From Anaerolineales bacterium (GTDB lineage Bacteria > Chloroflexota > Anaerolineae > Anaerolineales > Villigracilaceae), in NCBI GenBank assembly GCA_016789305.1, contig JAEURJ010000013.1, forward strand, positions 620,001-684,000: a stretch of 64,000 bases of DNA. Reading direction: 5' to 3'. The first letter of the stretch is position 1. Each line of letters starts with the position of its first letter. Below the pieces are notes generated by a model. That model was not told the origin of the DNA. It worked only from the letters and a program-made list of their open reading frames with translations, and did no database searches. This document shows positions 1 to 8,594 of the stretch, piece by piece. The position numbers were made by a program, and so were the translations under genes.

Positions 1-965
1 ATTGTCGGGCGTGTGTTCCCGCCTGCCTGGTAGGAATAGCCGGGGTTGAAGCATGAGTCCCAGACTCTTGCACGGCCGGTGGTTTGGCCGTCGAGGCTGA
101 TTTCATCGACAGTGTCCCAACAAAAACACGTCGGGCATACTTGTGTGCAATTTGCGCAACTCAGGCAGCGCTTCCCGATCTCATTCCAGTATGGATGGTC
201 GAGATGATTCAGGATCAGCTCTGGAAGGTCTGTGGTGTCCAGTTTCCGTCTCATCTGCTGCTCGGCATGTTCCAGTTTGTGTTCCACGTTCGTGCGAATA
301 TATCCGCTGGCATCTTCAAAGGGAATGCCGGTCATCAGTCTCTTTCCGAGTTCCGAGCCAATGGTTAATACGAAGACGTCATCCAATTCTGTAAGGTCAA
401 GGTCGTAGGAGTCTTTGACGCGTGGGCCGGTTCCCATCGAAGTGCAGAAACAGGTCTCGGATGGGTGAGTGCAATTGACTGAAACGATGAAGACCCGCTT
501 GCGGTGAGCCTGATAGATGGGGTCGGTAAAATCTGACCGCATAAAGATATTGTCCTGGATTTGAATGGCGGCCAACTCACACGCACGTACTCCGATGAAA
601 GCATAGTTGACCGGTTCTTCTTTTTCTGGGAGCCTCTCCCATTCCCTGCCGTTTTTTTGCAGTTTGAATAATTCAGCACGGGATGGAAACAGGAATTGTT
701 TCCATGAATGAGCCCCTGGGATGATATCAAAGTAGCGCATGTGTTTGCCGCGTGTCAGCCGGTAGTAACCGGGTTTTTGAACGGTGCTGACACCCTGTGG
801 GAGATCCTCGATCTTATCGATGGGTGCGTAAACAAGCGCTTCATCTTTGAGGCGCGGGCCGATTGGGAGATATCCATCCTCCTTTAAACGGGACAGGATC
901 GAATTGAAAGCTGGTTTTTGTATTGTGACGGTGCTTCCAATTTCTGGAATACGTTCAGTTGGCAT
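1..965 (-). CDS. 4Fe-4S protein, group 3b hydrogenase / sulfhydrogenase beta-type subunit (partial)
   Basis: This minus-strand gene starts at 965 and runs off the left edge of the window, leaving 321 codons. The protein begins MPTERIPEIGS. It contains CLSCANCTQVCPTC, a C-x2-C-x2-C-x3-C-P ferredoxin motif with Cys 267, 270, 273 and 277; a second cluster would lie beyond the edge. This matches the beta subunit family of NADP-linked [NiFe] hydrogenases and anaerobic sulfite reductases, which passes electrons between a flavin subunit and the catalytic part. The start overlaps the end of the Crp-like gene by 11 bases, so the two are co-translated. The hydrogenase large and small subunits are expected further left but are not visible, so the hydrogenase assignment is inferred from family and context. 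Confidence 0.82.
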   Translation of the reverse strand, partial: MPTERIPEIGSTVTIQKPAFNSILSRLKEDGYLPIGPRLKDEALVYAPIDKIEDLPQGVSTVQKPGYYRLTRGKHMRYFDIIPGAHSWKQFLFPSRAELFKLQKNGREWERLPEKEEPVNYAFIGVRACELAAIQIQDNIFMRSDFTDPIYQAHRKRVFIVSVNCTHPSETCFCTSMGTGPRVKDSYDLDLTELDDVFVLTIGSELGKRLMTGIPFEDASGYIRTNVEHKLEHAEQQMRRKLDTTDLPELILNHLDHPYWNEIGKRCLSCANCTQVCPTCFCWDTVDEISLDGQTTGRARVWDSCFNPGYSYQAGGNTRPT

Positions 966-1443
966 TTGTTTCCTCCGGTGATGCGAACATATCGATTAAT
1001 TGCAAACGTGTGACGAGGAGGCGGCCGGCAACGATGTTCATCAACCGTCGCATGACAAGATAGCCAAGTTCGTGGTCTTCCTCGCACGCCTGTCTTAATT
1101 TCGATGAATCGATTGCGACAACCAACCCGTCCAGAACCGCAGTAGCCCCGGCGGTCCTTTGGTGGATGGCAGGAGTGACGCTGGACCAGCCGAACAAGTC
1201 CCACGGTTCGACCGTATAAATGCGCAACTTTCCACGATGGGGGATGAATATATCCAGGGCGATTCGGCCTTCGATGACAATATAAAGAAAATCCTCTTTG
1301 TCACCTTCCCGAAACAAAATTTCCCCCAATTTGATTGGTCGTAAATGAGCGATAGCCACGATCTTTTGCAAAAGTTCCGGCTTGATTTCCTTGAACCACG
1401 GAATTTTCTGCAATTCCTGAAGTACCTCTGTCTTGGTTTCCAT
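955..1443 (-). CDS. Cyclic nucleotide-binding domain protein lacking a DNA-binding domain
   Basis: The 162-residue protein is a single Crp-type cNMP-binding fold, with the beta-roll around residues 20-125 (FREGDKEDFLYIVIEGRIA). It stops where Crp/Fnr regulators would continue into their helix-turn-helix; Crp itself is about 210 residues. It is therefore probably a stand-alone sensor or regulatory subunit rather than a transcription factor. Its stop codon lies inside the start of the Fe-S subunit gene. Crp-like genes of this kind are often seen at the head of group 3b hydrogenase operons, which supports that context. An AAGGAG ribosome binding site and a TACAAT box (1486-1491, minus strand) lie upstream. 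The ligand is unknown. Confidence 0.8.
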   Translation of the reverse strand: METKTEVLQELQKIPWFKEIKPELLQKIVAIAHLRPIKLGEILFREGDKEDFLYIVIEGRIALDIFIPHRGKLRIYTVEPWDLFGWSSVTPAIHQRTAGATAVLDGLVVAIDSSKLRQACEEDHELGYLVMRRLMNIVAGRLLVTRLQLIDMFASPEETNAN

Positions 1444-1605
1444 GTCGGACTCCTTGATCTACGGAGGATGAAATTCGCCGCCTTTATTGTACCATTTTTC
1501 ACAAACAAGCATAGTGCGTAACATCCCATTTCCAACGGCCTCATGTCATATCGATTACATTCGGTAAATATGCTAAAATGCGAGACAATTCAACGGAGAT
1601 TCAAC

Positions 1606-2877
1606 ATGAAGAAAAGCATTCCAGCCGTAAAAGGTACACGCGAGTTTTATCCCGAAGAGATGGCTCTTCGTAATTTCATTTATGAGAAAGTGCGCGCAGC
1701 ATCCCAAATGTTTGGATATCAAGAGTGGGATGCGCCATTCATTGAGACCATTGACCTGTATGCAGCAAAATCAGGGGAGGAGTTGGTCAAGAAACAATCC
1801 TTCACTTTCGAAGACCGCGGCGGCGATTTTGTCACGCTGCGCCCAGAACTGACGCCCAGCCTGGCGCGTATGATCGCTGCGAAACAAGGCGAGTTAAATT
1901 TTCCGGTGCGTTGGTGGTCGTTCGGTCCATTTTGGCGATATGAGCAGCCGCAAAGGGGCCGTACCCGCGAGTTCTTTCAATGGAATATTGATATGCTGGG
2001 TGTCAATTCACCGGAGGCGGATGCGGAGTTAATTGCTGTTGGTGCGACATTCCTGCGCTCGGTCAGGCTTAACCCGGAGCGGGCCGTCATCTATGTAAAT
2101 AACCGCCGCCTGATGGACTCCGAATTCGATGCCCTTGGCATTCTTCCAGAAAAAAGATTGGATATTTCCAACCTTGTGGATCGCCGTACCAAAATGGAAC
2201 CCGCCAAATGGGATGCCTACGCATTGGAGCTTGGCTTGGATCAAAGACAATTGGATGGATTGAAGGATATTCTCGCGAATTTCGATTTGTGGAAAAAAAG
2301 TGAGGAATTGGTGCGCCTTTTCGCTGCACTTGAAGCTTTGGGCGTAAAAGAGTATGTCAAGTTTGACCCGAACATCATGCGCGGGCTTCTATACTACACT
2401 GGCACAGTTTTTGAGTCTTTTGATACGAGCGGTTCGGTGAAGCGCGCCATTTTTGGCGGAGGGCGATACGATAATTTGCTTGCAGATGTCGGCGGACAAC
2501 CGCTTTCTGGCGTTGGCTTTGCGATGGGGGATGTTGTGGCAGGTATTATTCTGCAGGAATCTGGTCTCGTGCCGGAGTTTGTCCCCACACCCGCCTCGGT
2601 TTTGGTGACCGTTTTCGATGAATCCATGTGGATGAAATCATTTGAGTTGGCGTCAGAATTGCGAAGCGCAGGATTGAATACGATGGTTTTCCCTGAGCCC
2701 GCGAAATTGCAAAAACAATTCAAGTTTGCAGATAAGATGAAGATCAAGATCGCGCTTACCATTGGGCCTGATGAAGCGGCAAATGGTCAGGTGGCGGTAA
2801 AAAGCCTGACGACTGGCGAACAGGTCATAGTTAAGCGTGAAGCGGTTGCGGATGAAATTCGTAGATTATTGAGGTAA
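1606..2877 (+). CDS. hisS: Histidyl-tRNA synthetase
   Basis: This class II synthetase charges tRNA-His with histidine using ATP. The 423-residue protein opens with MKKSIPAVKGTREFYPEE. It carries the motif 2 region (LRPELTPSLARM, then GRTREFFQWNIDM) and the HisS signature GGGRYDNLL, followed by an anticodon-binding domain at the C-terminus. The start at 1606 was chosen because a GGAG site lies at 1595-1598 and the family begins here; an upstream in-frame start at 1543 would add 21 unrelated residues. A possible promoter is TCGATT (1551-1556), 17 bases, TAAAAT (1574-1579). The tRNA it charges is encoded 500 bases downstream. Confidence 0.96.
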   Translation: MKKSIPAVKGTREFYPEEMALRNFIYEKVRAASQMFGYQEWDAPFIETIDLYAAKSGEELVKKQSFTFEDRGGDFVTLRPELTPSLARMIAAKQGELNFPVRWWSFGPFWRYEQPQRGRTREFFQWNIDMLGVNSPEADAELIAVGATFLRSVRLNPERAVIYVNNRRLMDSEFDALGILPEKRLDISNLVDRRTKMEPAKWDAYALELGLDQRQLDGLKDILANFDLWKKSEELVRLFAALEALGVKEYVKFDPNIMRGLLYYTGTVFESFDTSGSVKRAIFGGGRYDNLLADVGGQPLSGVGFAMGDVVAGIILQESGLVPEFVPTPASVLVTVFDESMWMKSFELASELRSAGLNTMVFPEPAKLQKQFKFADKMKIKIALTIGPDEAANGQVAVKSLTTGEQVIVKREAVADEIRRLLR

Positions 2878-2879
2878 TA

Positions 2880-3344
2880 ATGACAATTGAACTTCGTCCT
2901 GTGACTGCTGAAAATTGGCGGGCTTTGATCGACTTGAAGCTGCGAGATGGGCAGAGTCGCTTTGTCGCTTCCAATTTATATTCCATTGCGGAGTCGCAGT
3001 TTGGATACGAGGAAGAAGGTCATTGGAATTTTTACCCTTTTGGCGCATACGTGAATGGGGAACCGATTGGGTTTGTGATGTATTCCTTCAATTTTGGTCA
3101 CTCCCGCTTTCAAGCTTTCATTATGCGCTTAATGGTCGATGAAAAATATCAGGGCAAAGGCCATGGACGAGAGATCATGAAACAGGTATTGGATAGTTTT
3201 CGCACAGATGAGCACATCAAAAATGTCGGTATTAGTTACGAACCCGAGAACGAGGTGGCCCGAAAGTTGTATGCGAGCTTGGGGTTTGAGGAACCCGGCG
3301 AGATAATTGACGGCGAGACGCTGGCAGTGTTGAATTTACGTTGA
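2880..3344 (+). CDS. GNAT family N-acetyltransferase
   Basis: The 154-residue protein has the GNAT acetyl-CoA binding motif at MRLMVDEKYQGKGHGREIM (Q-x-x-G-x-G) and the typical C-terminal segment NEVARKLYASLGFEEPGE. The family transfers an acetyl group from acetyl-CoA to an amine; its overall look resembles SpeG/diamine or aminoglycoside-type acetyltransferases, but the substrate cannot be read from sequence. It starts two bases after the hisS stop, with GAGG inside the end of hisS serving as ribosome binding site, so it is very likely co-transcribed with hisS. Confidence 0.88.
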   Translation: MTIELRPVTAENWRALIDLKLRDGQSRFVASNLYSIAESQFGYEEEGHWNFYPFGAYVNGEPIGFVMYSFNFGHSRFQAFIMRLMVDEKYQGKGHGREIMKQVLDSFRTDEHIKNVGISYEPENEVARKLYASLGFEEPGEIIDGETLAVLNLR

Positions 3345-3357
3345 ATTGTGGTAAAAT
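3330..3357 (+). promoter_or_regulatory. Promoter of tRNA-His
   Basis: TTGAAT (3330-3335), a 16-base spacer and TAAAAT (3352-3357) form a good housekeeping-type promoter overlapping the end of the GNAT gene. Transcription would start near 3364, about 11 bases before the mature tRNA end. The same TTGAAT-N16 arrangement precedes glgA and the HU-like gene. Confidence 0.65.
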
Positions 3358-3374
3358 CTTGGCGCTCGAAATAT

Positions 3375-3447
3375 GGAGCCTGTAGCTCAACGGCAGAGCG
3401 CTACACTGTGGCTGTAGATGTTGAGGGTTCGAAACCCTTCAGGCTCC
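3375..3447 (+). tRNA. tRNA-His (GTG)
   Basis: A complete cloverleaf is visible: acceptor stem GAGCCTG (3376-3382) with CAGGCTC (3440-3446), D arm GCTC/GAGC, anticodon stem CTACA/TGTAG with anticodon GTG at 3408-3410, and T arm GAGGG-TTCGAAA-CCCTT. The extra G at 3375 opposite C at 3447 is the G-1:C73 pair specific to tRNA-His and recognised by HisRS. The 3' CCA is not encoded (CAC follows C73). Confidence 0.97.
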
Positions 3448-3455
3448 CACAAACA

Positions 3456-3485
3456 AACCTCCGAGTTTAGGCTCGGAGGTTTTTC
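3456..3485 (+). terminator. Rho-independent terminator after tRNA-His
   Basis: AACCTCCGAG (3456-3465) pairs with CTCGGAGGTT (3472-3481) around a six-base loop, followed by a T run. It separates the tRNA from the PPK2 gene. Confidence 0.85.
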
Positions 3486-3504
3486 TAAAATTATCGGAGG
3501 TTTC

Positions 3505-4308
3505 ATGAAGCGCTATTTGGTTGAGCCTGGCAAGAAAATCGTGCTTGCAGAAAGAAACCCAAATGACACCAGAGCCTTTGAGGGTGGTAAGGAAAAGGGC
3601 TTAAAAGTTTTACAGGAATTGAATTTGGAACTGCAGGCATTGCAGGAAGTTTTATATGCGGAGCAAAAGCATCGCGTATTGGTCGTCTTGCAGGCCATGG
3701 ACACCGGCGGCAAGGATGGGGCGATTCGACGTGTGTTCGAAGGCGTGAATCCGCAGGGTGTGAAAGTTGCCAGTTTCAAAGTTCCCACACCGGAAGAGAT
3801 GGCGCATGATTTCTTATGGCGTGTACATAAGGTGGTTCCTGGTGACGGCGATCTGGTGATCTTCAATCGAAGTCATTATGAAGACGTGCTTGTTGTGCGG
3901 GTTCATGAATACGTCCCAAAATCTGTTTGGAAGAAACGATACGACCAGATCAATGAGTTCGAGAAACTGCTGGCTGAAAACGGCACGACAATCTTGAAAT
4001 TTTTCCTGCATATCGATAAGGATGAGCAAAAGGAAAGATTGCAGGCCCGCCTTGATGACCCATCCAAGCATTGGAAATTCCGTTTGGGAGATTTGGAGGA
4101 ACGCAAGTTGTGGGATCAGTATCAGGAAGCCTACGAAGATGTATTTAACAAGACCAGCACTGAATACGCGCCCTGGTATATTGTCCCGGCGAATCGAAAG
4201 TGGTATCGTGACCTGGTTATTTCGACTGTGCTGGTGAATACGTTGAAAGACTTGAAAATGAAATATCCCGAATCAGAGGAGAACCTGGACGGGGTGGTGA
4301 TTGAATAA
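3505..4308 (+). CDS. ppk2: Polyphosphate kinase 2 family nucleotide phosphotransferase
   Basis: The 267-residue protein matches the single-domain PPK2 family, which moves phosphate between inorganic polyphosphate and nucleoside mono- or diphosphates. The Walker A loop is AMDTGGKDGAIRR, and the lid/Walker B segment is FNRSHYEDVLVVRVH, with the Arg and Asp conserved in the family. The start at 3505 has GGAGG at 3496-3500; a longer in-frame reading from 3418 would begin inside the tRNA and is rejected. It lies just before glgA and malQ, so polyphosphate and glycogen stores are encoded together. Whether it prefers AMP or ADP cannot be told by eye. Confidence 0.93.
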   Translation: MKRYLVEPGKKIVLAERNPNDTRAFEGGKEKGLKVLQELNLELQALQEVLYAEQKHRVLVVLQAMDTGGKDGAIRRVFEGVNPQGVKVASFKVPTPEEMAHDFLWRVHKVVPGDGDLVIFNRSHYEDVLVVRVHEYVPKSVWKKRYDQINEFEKLLAENGTTILKFFLHIDKDEQKERLQARLDDPSKHWKFRLGDLEERKLWDQYQEAYEDVFNKTSTEYAPWYIVPANRKWYRDLVISTVLVNTLKDLKMKYPESEENLDGVVIE

Positions 4309-4328
4309 CTCCCGAATGGTTGTAAAAT
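4301..4328 (+). promoter_or_regulatory. Promoter of glgA, predicted leaderless start
   Basis: TTGAAT (4301-4306), 16 bases, TAAAAT (4323-4328). The glgA ATG begins at 4335, only six bases after the -10 box and about where transcription should begin. There is no ribosome binding site between them. The -35 box overlaps the last codons and stop of ppk2. Confidence 0.6.
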
Positions 4329-4334
4329 AATCTT

Positions 4335-5759
4335 ATGTCTCAAACGATTAATGTGCTATTTCTTGCGGCCGAAGCCGACCCTTTTATCAAGGTGGGTGGT
4401 CTTGGTGATGTGGCAGGTTCTCTCCCCCGTGCACTGCGTGCGATCTCCACGGATGATTTGAAATTGGATGTGCGCCTTGTTTTGCCATATCACCCGGCAG
4501 TAAAAGCGGACGGCATCAAGCCGTTGGGTATGTTCTCGATCCCGCGAGGGCAGACCGAGATTCAGGTGGAAGCATTCGAAACCGTTTTGGATGGAATGCC
4601 AGTTTACTTGATCAATGGCGATCCAATTCGTGCCAATGGTTCTGTCTACTCCCTTGATTCAAAACTTGATGCCGAAAAATACACTTTCTTTTCCCTGGCT
4701 GCAAATGAATTACCCAAACATATCAACTGGCTGCCGGACGTCATTCATGCTAACGATTGGCATACCGCCGCGAGTATTTATGTTTCGCTTACCAAACGTT
4801 GGGAGGAAGGCGCCCGTCACGTGGCCGGGATGATCACGCTGCACAACCTTCCTTTTATGGGTCCGGATATCAGTGCAATTCTTGAAAGTTATGGGGTGAA
4901 GCTTGCCCAGACCGACCTTCCTGATTGGGCACGTGTGATGCCTTTGCCGTTGGGATTGTGGGCGTCAGATGCGATTGTGGCAGTTTCCCCAACTTATGGA
5001 AATGAAATTCTTGAGCAAGAATATGGCTGCGGACTCGATGAGTTCCTGAAAATTCGCCGCGAGACATTGAGTGGAATCCTGAATGGCATCGATGTAGCCT
5101 CTTTCAATCCTCTGGAAGATTCTGCATTGGGCGTAAATTTCGATTCCGATTCACTGGAAAAGCGCCCGGTAAATAAAGGCTTGTTACAGGAACGGCTTGG
5201 TCTCCCAAGGGACCCGGATATTCCACTATTGGCAATGGTTTCCCGCATGGACATTCAAAAGGGCGTGGACCTGGCCTTGACCGCCTTGAAAAGTATGAAG
5301 AACCTGAATTTTCAGGCGATTATTCTTGGAACAGGTGACCCAAAACTTGAAGAAGCTGCAATGAATATACACAAGGCTTTTCCTGAAAAAATCAAAGTGG
5401 AAACTCGTTACGATGCGGGTTTGGCCCGCCAAATATATGCTGGGTCTGATATGTTGCTCATGCCCTCGCGTTACGAACCCTGTGGACTTTCGCAAATGAT
5501 CGCCATGCGCTATGGTTGCGTGCCGGTGGTGCGCGCCGCAGGTGGATTGAATGATACAGTCAGGAACGGTGAAACAGGTTTTGTTTTCGAAAAGCCTCAT
5601 CATATGTCTTTAATGGCATCTGTCAAATCGGCGATCATAGTGTATGGCGATAAAGAGAAATGGAAAAAGATGCAGCTTGCCGGAATGGCACAGGATTTTT
5701 CCTGGCAGAATTCCGCAAAGCAATATCTTGCCTTGTATCAATCCCTTATCAAAAAATAA
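4335..5759 (+). CDS. glgA: Glycogen synthase (glycosyltransferase family 5)
   Basis: The 474-residue protein is a GT5 starch/glycogen synthase that adds ADP-glucose (or UDP-glucose) to the end of an alpha-1,4-glucan. The N-terminal KVGGLGDVAGSLPRAL carries the K-x-G-G-L nucleotide-sugar loop (about residues 16-31). The C-terminal GT-B half has PSRYEPCGLSQMIAMRYG with the catalytic Glu. Length and order fit the family. It is followed after 15 bases by malQ, so the two form a glycogen/alpha-glucan operon. No glgC or branching enzyme is seen in the window. Confidence 0.95.
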   Translation: MSQTINVLFLAAEADPFIKVGGLGDVAGSLPRALRAISTDDLKLDVRLVLPYHPAVKADGIKPLGMFSIPRGQTEIQVEAFETVLDGMPVYLINGDPIRANGSVYSLDSKLDAEKYTFFSLAANELPKHINWLPDVIHANDWHTAASIYVSLTKRWEEGARHVAGMITLHNLPFMGPDISAILESYGVKLAQTDLPDWARVMPLPLGLWASDAIVAVSPTYGNEILEQEYGCGLDEFLKIRRETLSGILNGIDVASFNPLEDSALGVNFDSDSLEKRPVNKGLLQERLGLPRDPDIPLLAMVSRMDIQKGVDLALTALKSMKNLNFQAIILGTGDPKLEEAAMNIHKAFPEKIKVETRYDAGLARQIYAGSDMLLMPSRYEPCGLSQMIAMRYGCVPVVRAAGGLNDTVRNGETGFVFEKPHHMSLMASVKSAIIVYGDKEKWKKMQLAGMAQDFSWQNSAKQYLALYQSLIKK

Positions 5760-5774
5760 AAACTTCTGGTAACC

Positions 5775-7280
5775 ATGGCATTCAAACGCTCCTCCGGTAT
5801 TCTCCTTCATCCTTCCAGCCTGCCCGGCCCGTACGGTATCGGCGATCTCGGTCCGCAGGCATTTCGTTTTGTTGATTGGCTTGCTTCCACGGGATGCAAG
5901 CTTTGGCAGGTGCTTCCGCTCGGCCCTACAGGATATGGTGATTCCCCGTATCAGTGTTTTTCCGCATTTGCAGGGAATCCATATTTATTGAGTCCTGATG
6001 AATTACTTGCGGATGGTTTGTTGACTCAATCTGATTTGGATGAGATGAAAGACCTTCCCGCCTCCCGCGTGGACTTTGGCTTGTTCATTCCAAAGAAGCT
6101 TGATCTTTTGCAAAAGGCATTTTCCAGTTTTCAGTCCAATCCCGAGCATTTGCGTGAAGCTTTTGATTATTTCTGTGCTGAAAACTCCTCCTGGCTCGAT
6201 GACTTTGCCCTCTTCATGGCGTTGAAAGAAGCCAATGGTGGCGGATCATGGAACGGGTGGCCTGAGGCGCAGCGTTCCAGAAAAAAGGCCGCACTCTCCA
6301 AGGCAAGGAAGGAATTGAGTGAAAGTATCCAGCGTTATTCATTTTATCAATTTTTATTTTTTCGCCAGTGGAACAAGATCCGTGCATACGCCAGGGAACG
6401 CGGCATTCAGATCATCGGGGATATTCCGATCTTTGTTGCCTACGATTCTGCGGATGTGTGGTCTCACCCCGAATTGTTCTTTCTGGATAAGGATGGTAAT
6501 CCAACTGTGGTGGCGGGTGTTCCACCGGATGGATTTTCAGCGACCGGACAATTATGGGGTAACCCACTCTACGATTGGGAAGCGCATAAAAAGGAGAATT
6601 ATGCCTGGTGGCTTACCCGTGTGCGTGCCTCGTTACAGTTGATGGATATCCTGCGCTTCGACCACTTCCGTGGATTCGCTGGCTATTATGAAATCCCTGC
6701 CAGCCATACGACAGCCGAGAATGGACGGTGGGTGACGGGCCCTGGCAAGGATTTGTTCCGCGTGGTGGATAAATATTTGGGAGATGGTCTGATCACACAT
6801 GGCACTGGCTTGCCTGTCATTGCGGAGGATTTGGGATTGGTGACGCCCGATGTGATTGAACTGCTCAATGCGTTTGAATTACCCGGCATGAAAGTTTTGC
6901 AATTTGGCTTTTCCGGACCGGATAATCTGTTCCTGCCCCATAATTATGTTCCCAATTGTGTGGCATATACCGGTACGCATGATAACGATACAGCTTTTGG
7001 ATGGTATGCAAACGCGCCACAGCATGAGCTCGAATTTGCCCATCGTTATCTCGGTGTGGATGGTCACGATTTTGCATGGGATCTGATCCGCGCTGTGTGG
7101 AAGTCTGTTGCAGTGTTTGCGATTACGCCGTTGCAGGATGTGCTCGGGCTTGGGGGTGAAGCGCGCATGAACTTCCCGAGCAAGCTCGGCGGTAACTGGG
7201 AGTGGCGGATGACAGACCAGGATTTCCGCGAAGATCTGGCTGCGGGGTTGAGAGATTTGAACTGGTTAACTAATAGATAA
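5775..7280 (+). CDS. malQ: 4-alpha-glucanotransferase (amylomaltase, GH77)
   Basis: The 501-residue protein is a GH77 disproportionating enzyme that transfers maltodextrin segments between alpha-1,4-glucans. Landmarks are the N-terminal SSGILLHPSSLPGPYGIGDLG, LRFDHFRGFAGYYEIPA with the nucleophile Asp, VIAEDLGLVTPDV with the acid/base Glu, and AYTGTHDNDTAFGW with the transition-state Asp. All are intact. Together with glgA this suggests storage and remodelling of glycogen. A strong terminator follows directly. Confidence 0.96.
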   Translation: MAFKRSSGILLHPSSLPGPYGIGDLGPQAFRFVDWLASTGCKLWQVLPLGPTGYGDSPYQCFSAFAGNPYLLSPDELLADGLLTQSDLDEMKDLPASRVDFGLFIPKKLDLLQKAFSSFQSNPEHLREAFDYFCAENSSWLDDFALFMALKEANGGGSWNGWPEAQRSRKKAALSKARKELSESIQRYSFYQFLFFRQWNKIRAYARERGIQIIGDIPIFVAYDSADVWSHPELFFLDKDGNPTVVAGVPPDGFSATGQLWGNPLYDWEAHKKENYAWWLTRVRASLQLMDILRFDHFRGFAGYYEIPASHTTAENGRWVTGPGKDLFRVVDKYLGDGLITHGTGLPVIAEDLGLVTPDVIELLNAFELPGMKVLQFGFSGPDNLFLPHNYVPNCVAYTGTHDNDTAFGWYANAPQHELEFAHRYLGVDGHDFAWDLIRAVWKSVAVFAITPLQDVLGLGGEARMNFPSKLGGNWEWRMTDQDFREDLAAGLRDLNWLTNR

Positions 7281-7315
7281 AAAGAAGAGGCTGATGCAAA
7301 TCAGCCTCTTCTTTT
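7281..7315 (+). terminator. Bidirectional terminator between malQ and the convergent gene
   Basis: AAAGAAGAGGCTGAT (7281-7295) pairs perfectly with ATCAGCCTCTTCTTT (7300-7314), loop GCAA. It has an A tract on one side and a T tract on the other, so it can serve malQ and the minus-strand gene that ends at 7328. Confidence 0.88.
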
Positions 7316-7327
7316 GCCTGCCATGTT

Positions 7328-7876
7328 TTACGGGGGTGGTTTGAGGAGGAATTTTTTTACATTACTGTCCAAAATAACAGGGGGAATTCCAATTCCATAA
7401 TCAATGCGAATGATCTTTCCTGATCTGATTTGCAAAGTTACGGCACCCAAATCATCGCTTCCGATAAATACGATCGCATACTCGCCAGCCGGGTAATTCT
7501 GATCTGAATACACTGTCTCTGAATTTTGATACACCGAATAAAGTTTTGATAATTTCAACCCTTCCCAGCCCTCAATGTCTGTCTTTCTAATAAACGAACC
7601 TTCGGGTCCGAGAAACGGTAGTACATCCACGGTGGCCCCCTCGGATTCGCCCGATAGACATTTGGGCGGGCCGCCAAGGCCCTCTACATGAGTACATATT
7701 GTTTCCGTAAAGTCGATAAGTGCTGTTAAATCGTCCCTGCTTCCATATAAGGCGGTTTCTATGATGTTATCAAGTTCGGCTATGCCTGTTTTTGCCTCGT
7801 TGTTTGGGACAGGCGCACACACAGATGTGACCAGCATTGATAAGAATAGAACGACTTGTTGGATTGACTTTTTCAT
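7328..7876 (-). CDS. Small secreted protein of unknown function
   Basis: The 182-residue protein has an N-terminal signal peptide (MKKSIQQVVLFLSMLVTSVCAPVP). The Cys after TSV might be lipidated, but the lipobox is poor, so the protein could equally be secreted. The rest is a single domain without a family I recognise; the second half (YPAGEYAIVFIGSDDLGAV) looks beta-rich. It is the last gene of a minus-strand run starting with the exporter at 11.6 kb, though the 79-base gap to the cyclophilin gene leaves room for its own promoter. Confidence 0.7.
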   Translation of the reverse strand: MKKSIQQVVLFLSMLVTSVCAPVPNNEAKTGIAELDNIIETALYGSRDDLTALIDFTETICTHVEGLGGPPKCLSGESEGATVDVLPFLGPEGSFIRKTDIEGWEGLKLSKLYSVYQNSETVYSDQNYPAGEYAIVFIGSDDLGAVTLQIRSGKIIRIDYGIGIPPVILDSNVKKFLLKPPP

Positions 7877-7955
7877 ATTTCCATATCATAAATATAACTG
7901 GCTGAATTGGACAGCTGCTTCTGAATTGAACTGGACAGCACTGACGAATGGCTTT

Positions 7956-8594
7956 TTATATCCCTGGTGTGCTGGTTACCCTCTTAATGGACTTAATGAT
8001 CACATCCTTTGTCAAATACTGTCCTTGTGCAGGCTGGGATTGGATTTTTCGCACTACATCCATGCCCTTGATCGCACGACCAAACGCGGCAAAGCCATGC
8101 CCATCCGGATTGCGGCGGCCACCGTAATCCAACTCAGGTTGGTCACCGATGCAGATAAAAAATTCTGACGAAGCGGACCCCGGTTCGTTCCGTGCCATCG
8201 AGATGGCTCCGTCCAAATGCAGGATGCCGCTCTGGGTGGTGTCCTCATGTGGGATCGATGGCAAACCCAGGGAATGTTCATCCTCTTTCAGCCCACCTTG
8301 AATCACCTCGATCTTGAATTCGTTGTTGGGTTGATTGTCCATTCGGACCACTCGGTAGAAACGAACGTCGGTAAATCGATCTTCGTCTACATAACGCAAA
8401 AAGTTGGCTACAGTCAACAGGGCACGGCCAGGATGGAGCTCCAGCAATATTAACCCAAGTTCTGTATCCAGGGAGATATGGACAACTGATTCGGGTTTAT
8501 CTTTTTCACCATCAGGTAATTTCCAATTACTCGTATTTGAAATGATATCGCTCCAAAATTGCCTCGATGGTTTCCTGCTGCTCGGCAGTAACAT
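7956..8594 (-). CDS. Cyclophilin-type peptidyl-prolyl cis-trans isomerase
   Basis: The 212-residue protein contains a full cyclophilin fold from about residue 37 on. Active-site blocks are recognisable: RFYRVVR with the catalytic Arg, VIQGG with the Gln, GAISMARNEPGSASSEFFI, and HGFAAFGRAIKGMDVV. It helps proline-limited protein folding. No signal peptide is seen, so it is probably cytoplasmic. The only ATG in frame lies 68 bases inside the preceding PilZ gene, an unusually deep overlap. The first 30 or so residues are not part of the fold, so the real start may be a rare codon further in. Confidence 0.88.
   Translation of the reverse strand: MLLPSSRKPSRQFWSDIISNTSNWKLPDGEKDKPESVVHISLDTELGLILLELHPGRALLTVANFLRYVDEDRFTDVRFYRVVRMDNQPNNEFKIEVIQGGLKEDEHSLGLPSIPHEDTTQSGILHLDGAISMARNEPGSASSEFFICIGDQPELDYGGRRNPDGHGFAAFGRAIKGMDVVRKIQSQPAQGQYLTKDVIIKSIKRVTSTPGI

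Noticed and set aside
365-730. A 121-codon minus-strand frame inside the hydrogenase-type gene
   Set aside because: It is the wrong frame of the real Fe-S subunit gene, which runs uninterrupted from 965 to the edge with intact Cys motifs.
3456-3485. Riboswitch or attenuator in front of ppk2
   Set aside because: The hairpin with T run is simply the terminator of the tRNA gene; no alternative pairing is seen.
3418-3504. Longer start for PPK2
   Set aside because: It would begin inside the tRNA-His and read through its terminator; the ATG at 3505 has GGAGG and matches the family.
7880-7950. Pair of similar stretches (TGAATTGGACAGC and TGAACTGGACAGC)
   Set aside because: Only two short imperfect copies in a small gap; may be chance and no function can be suggested.
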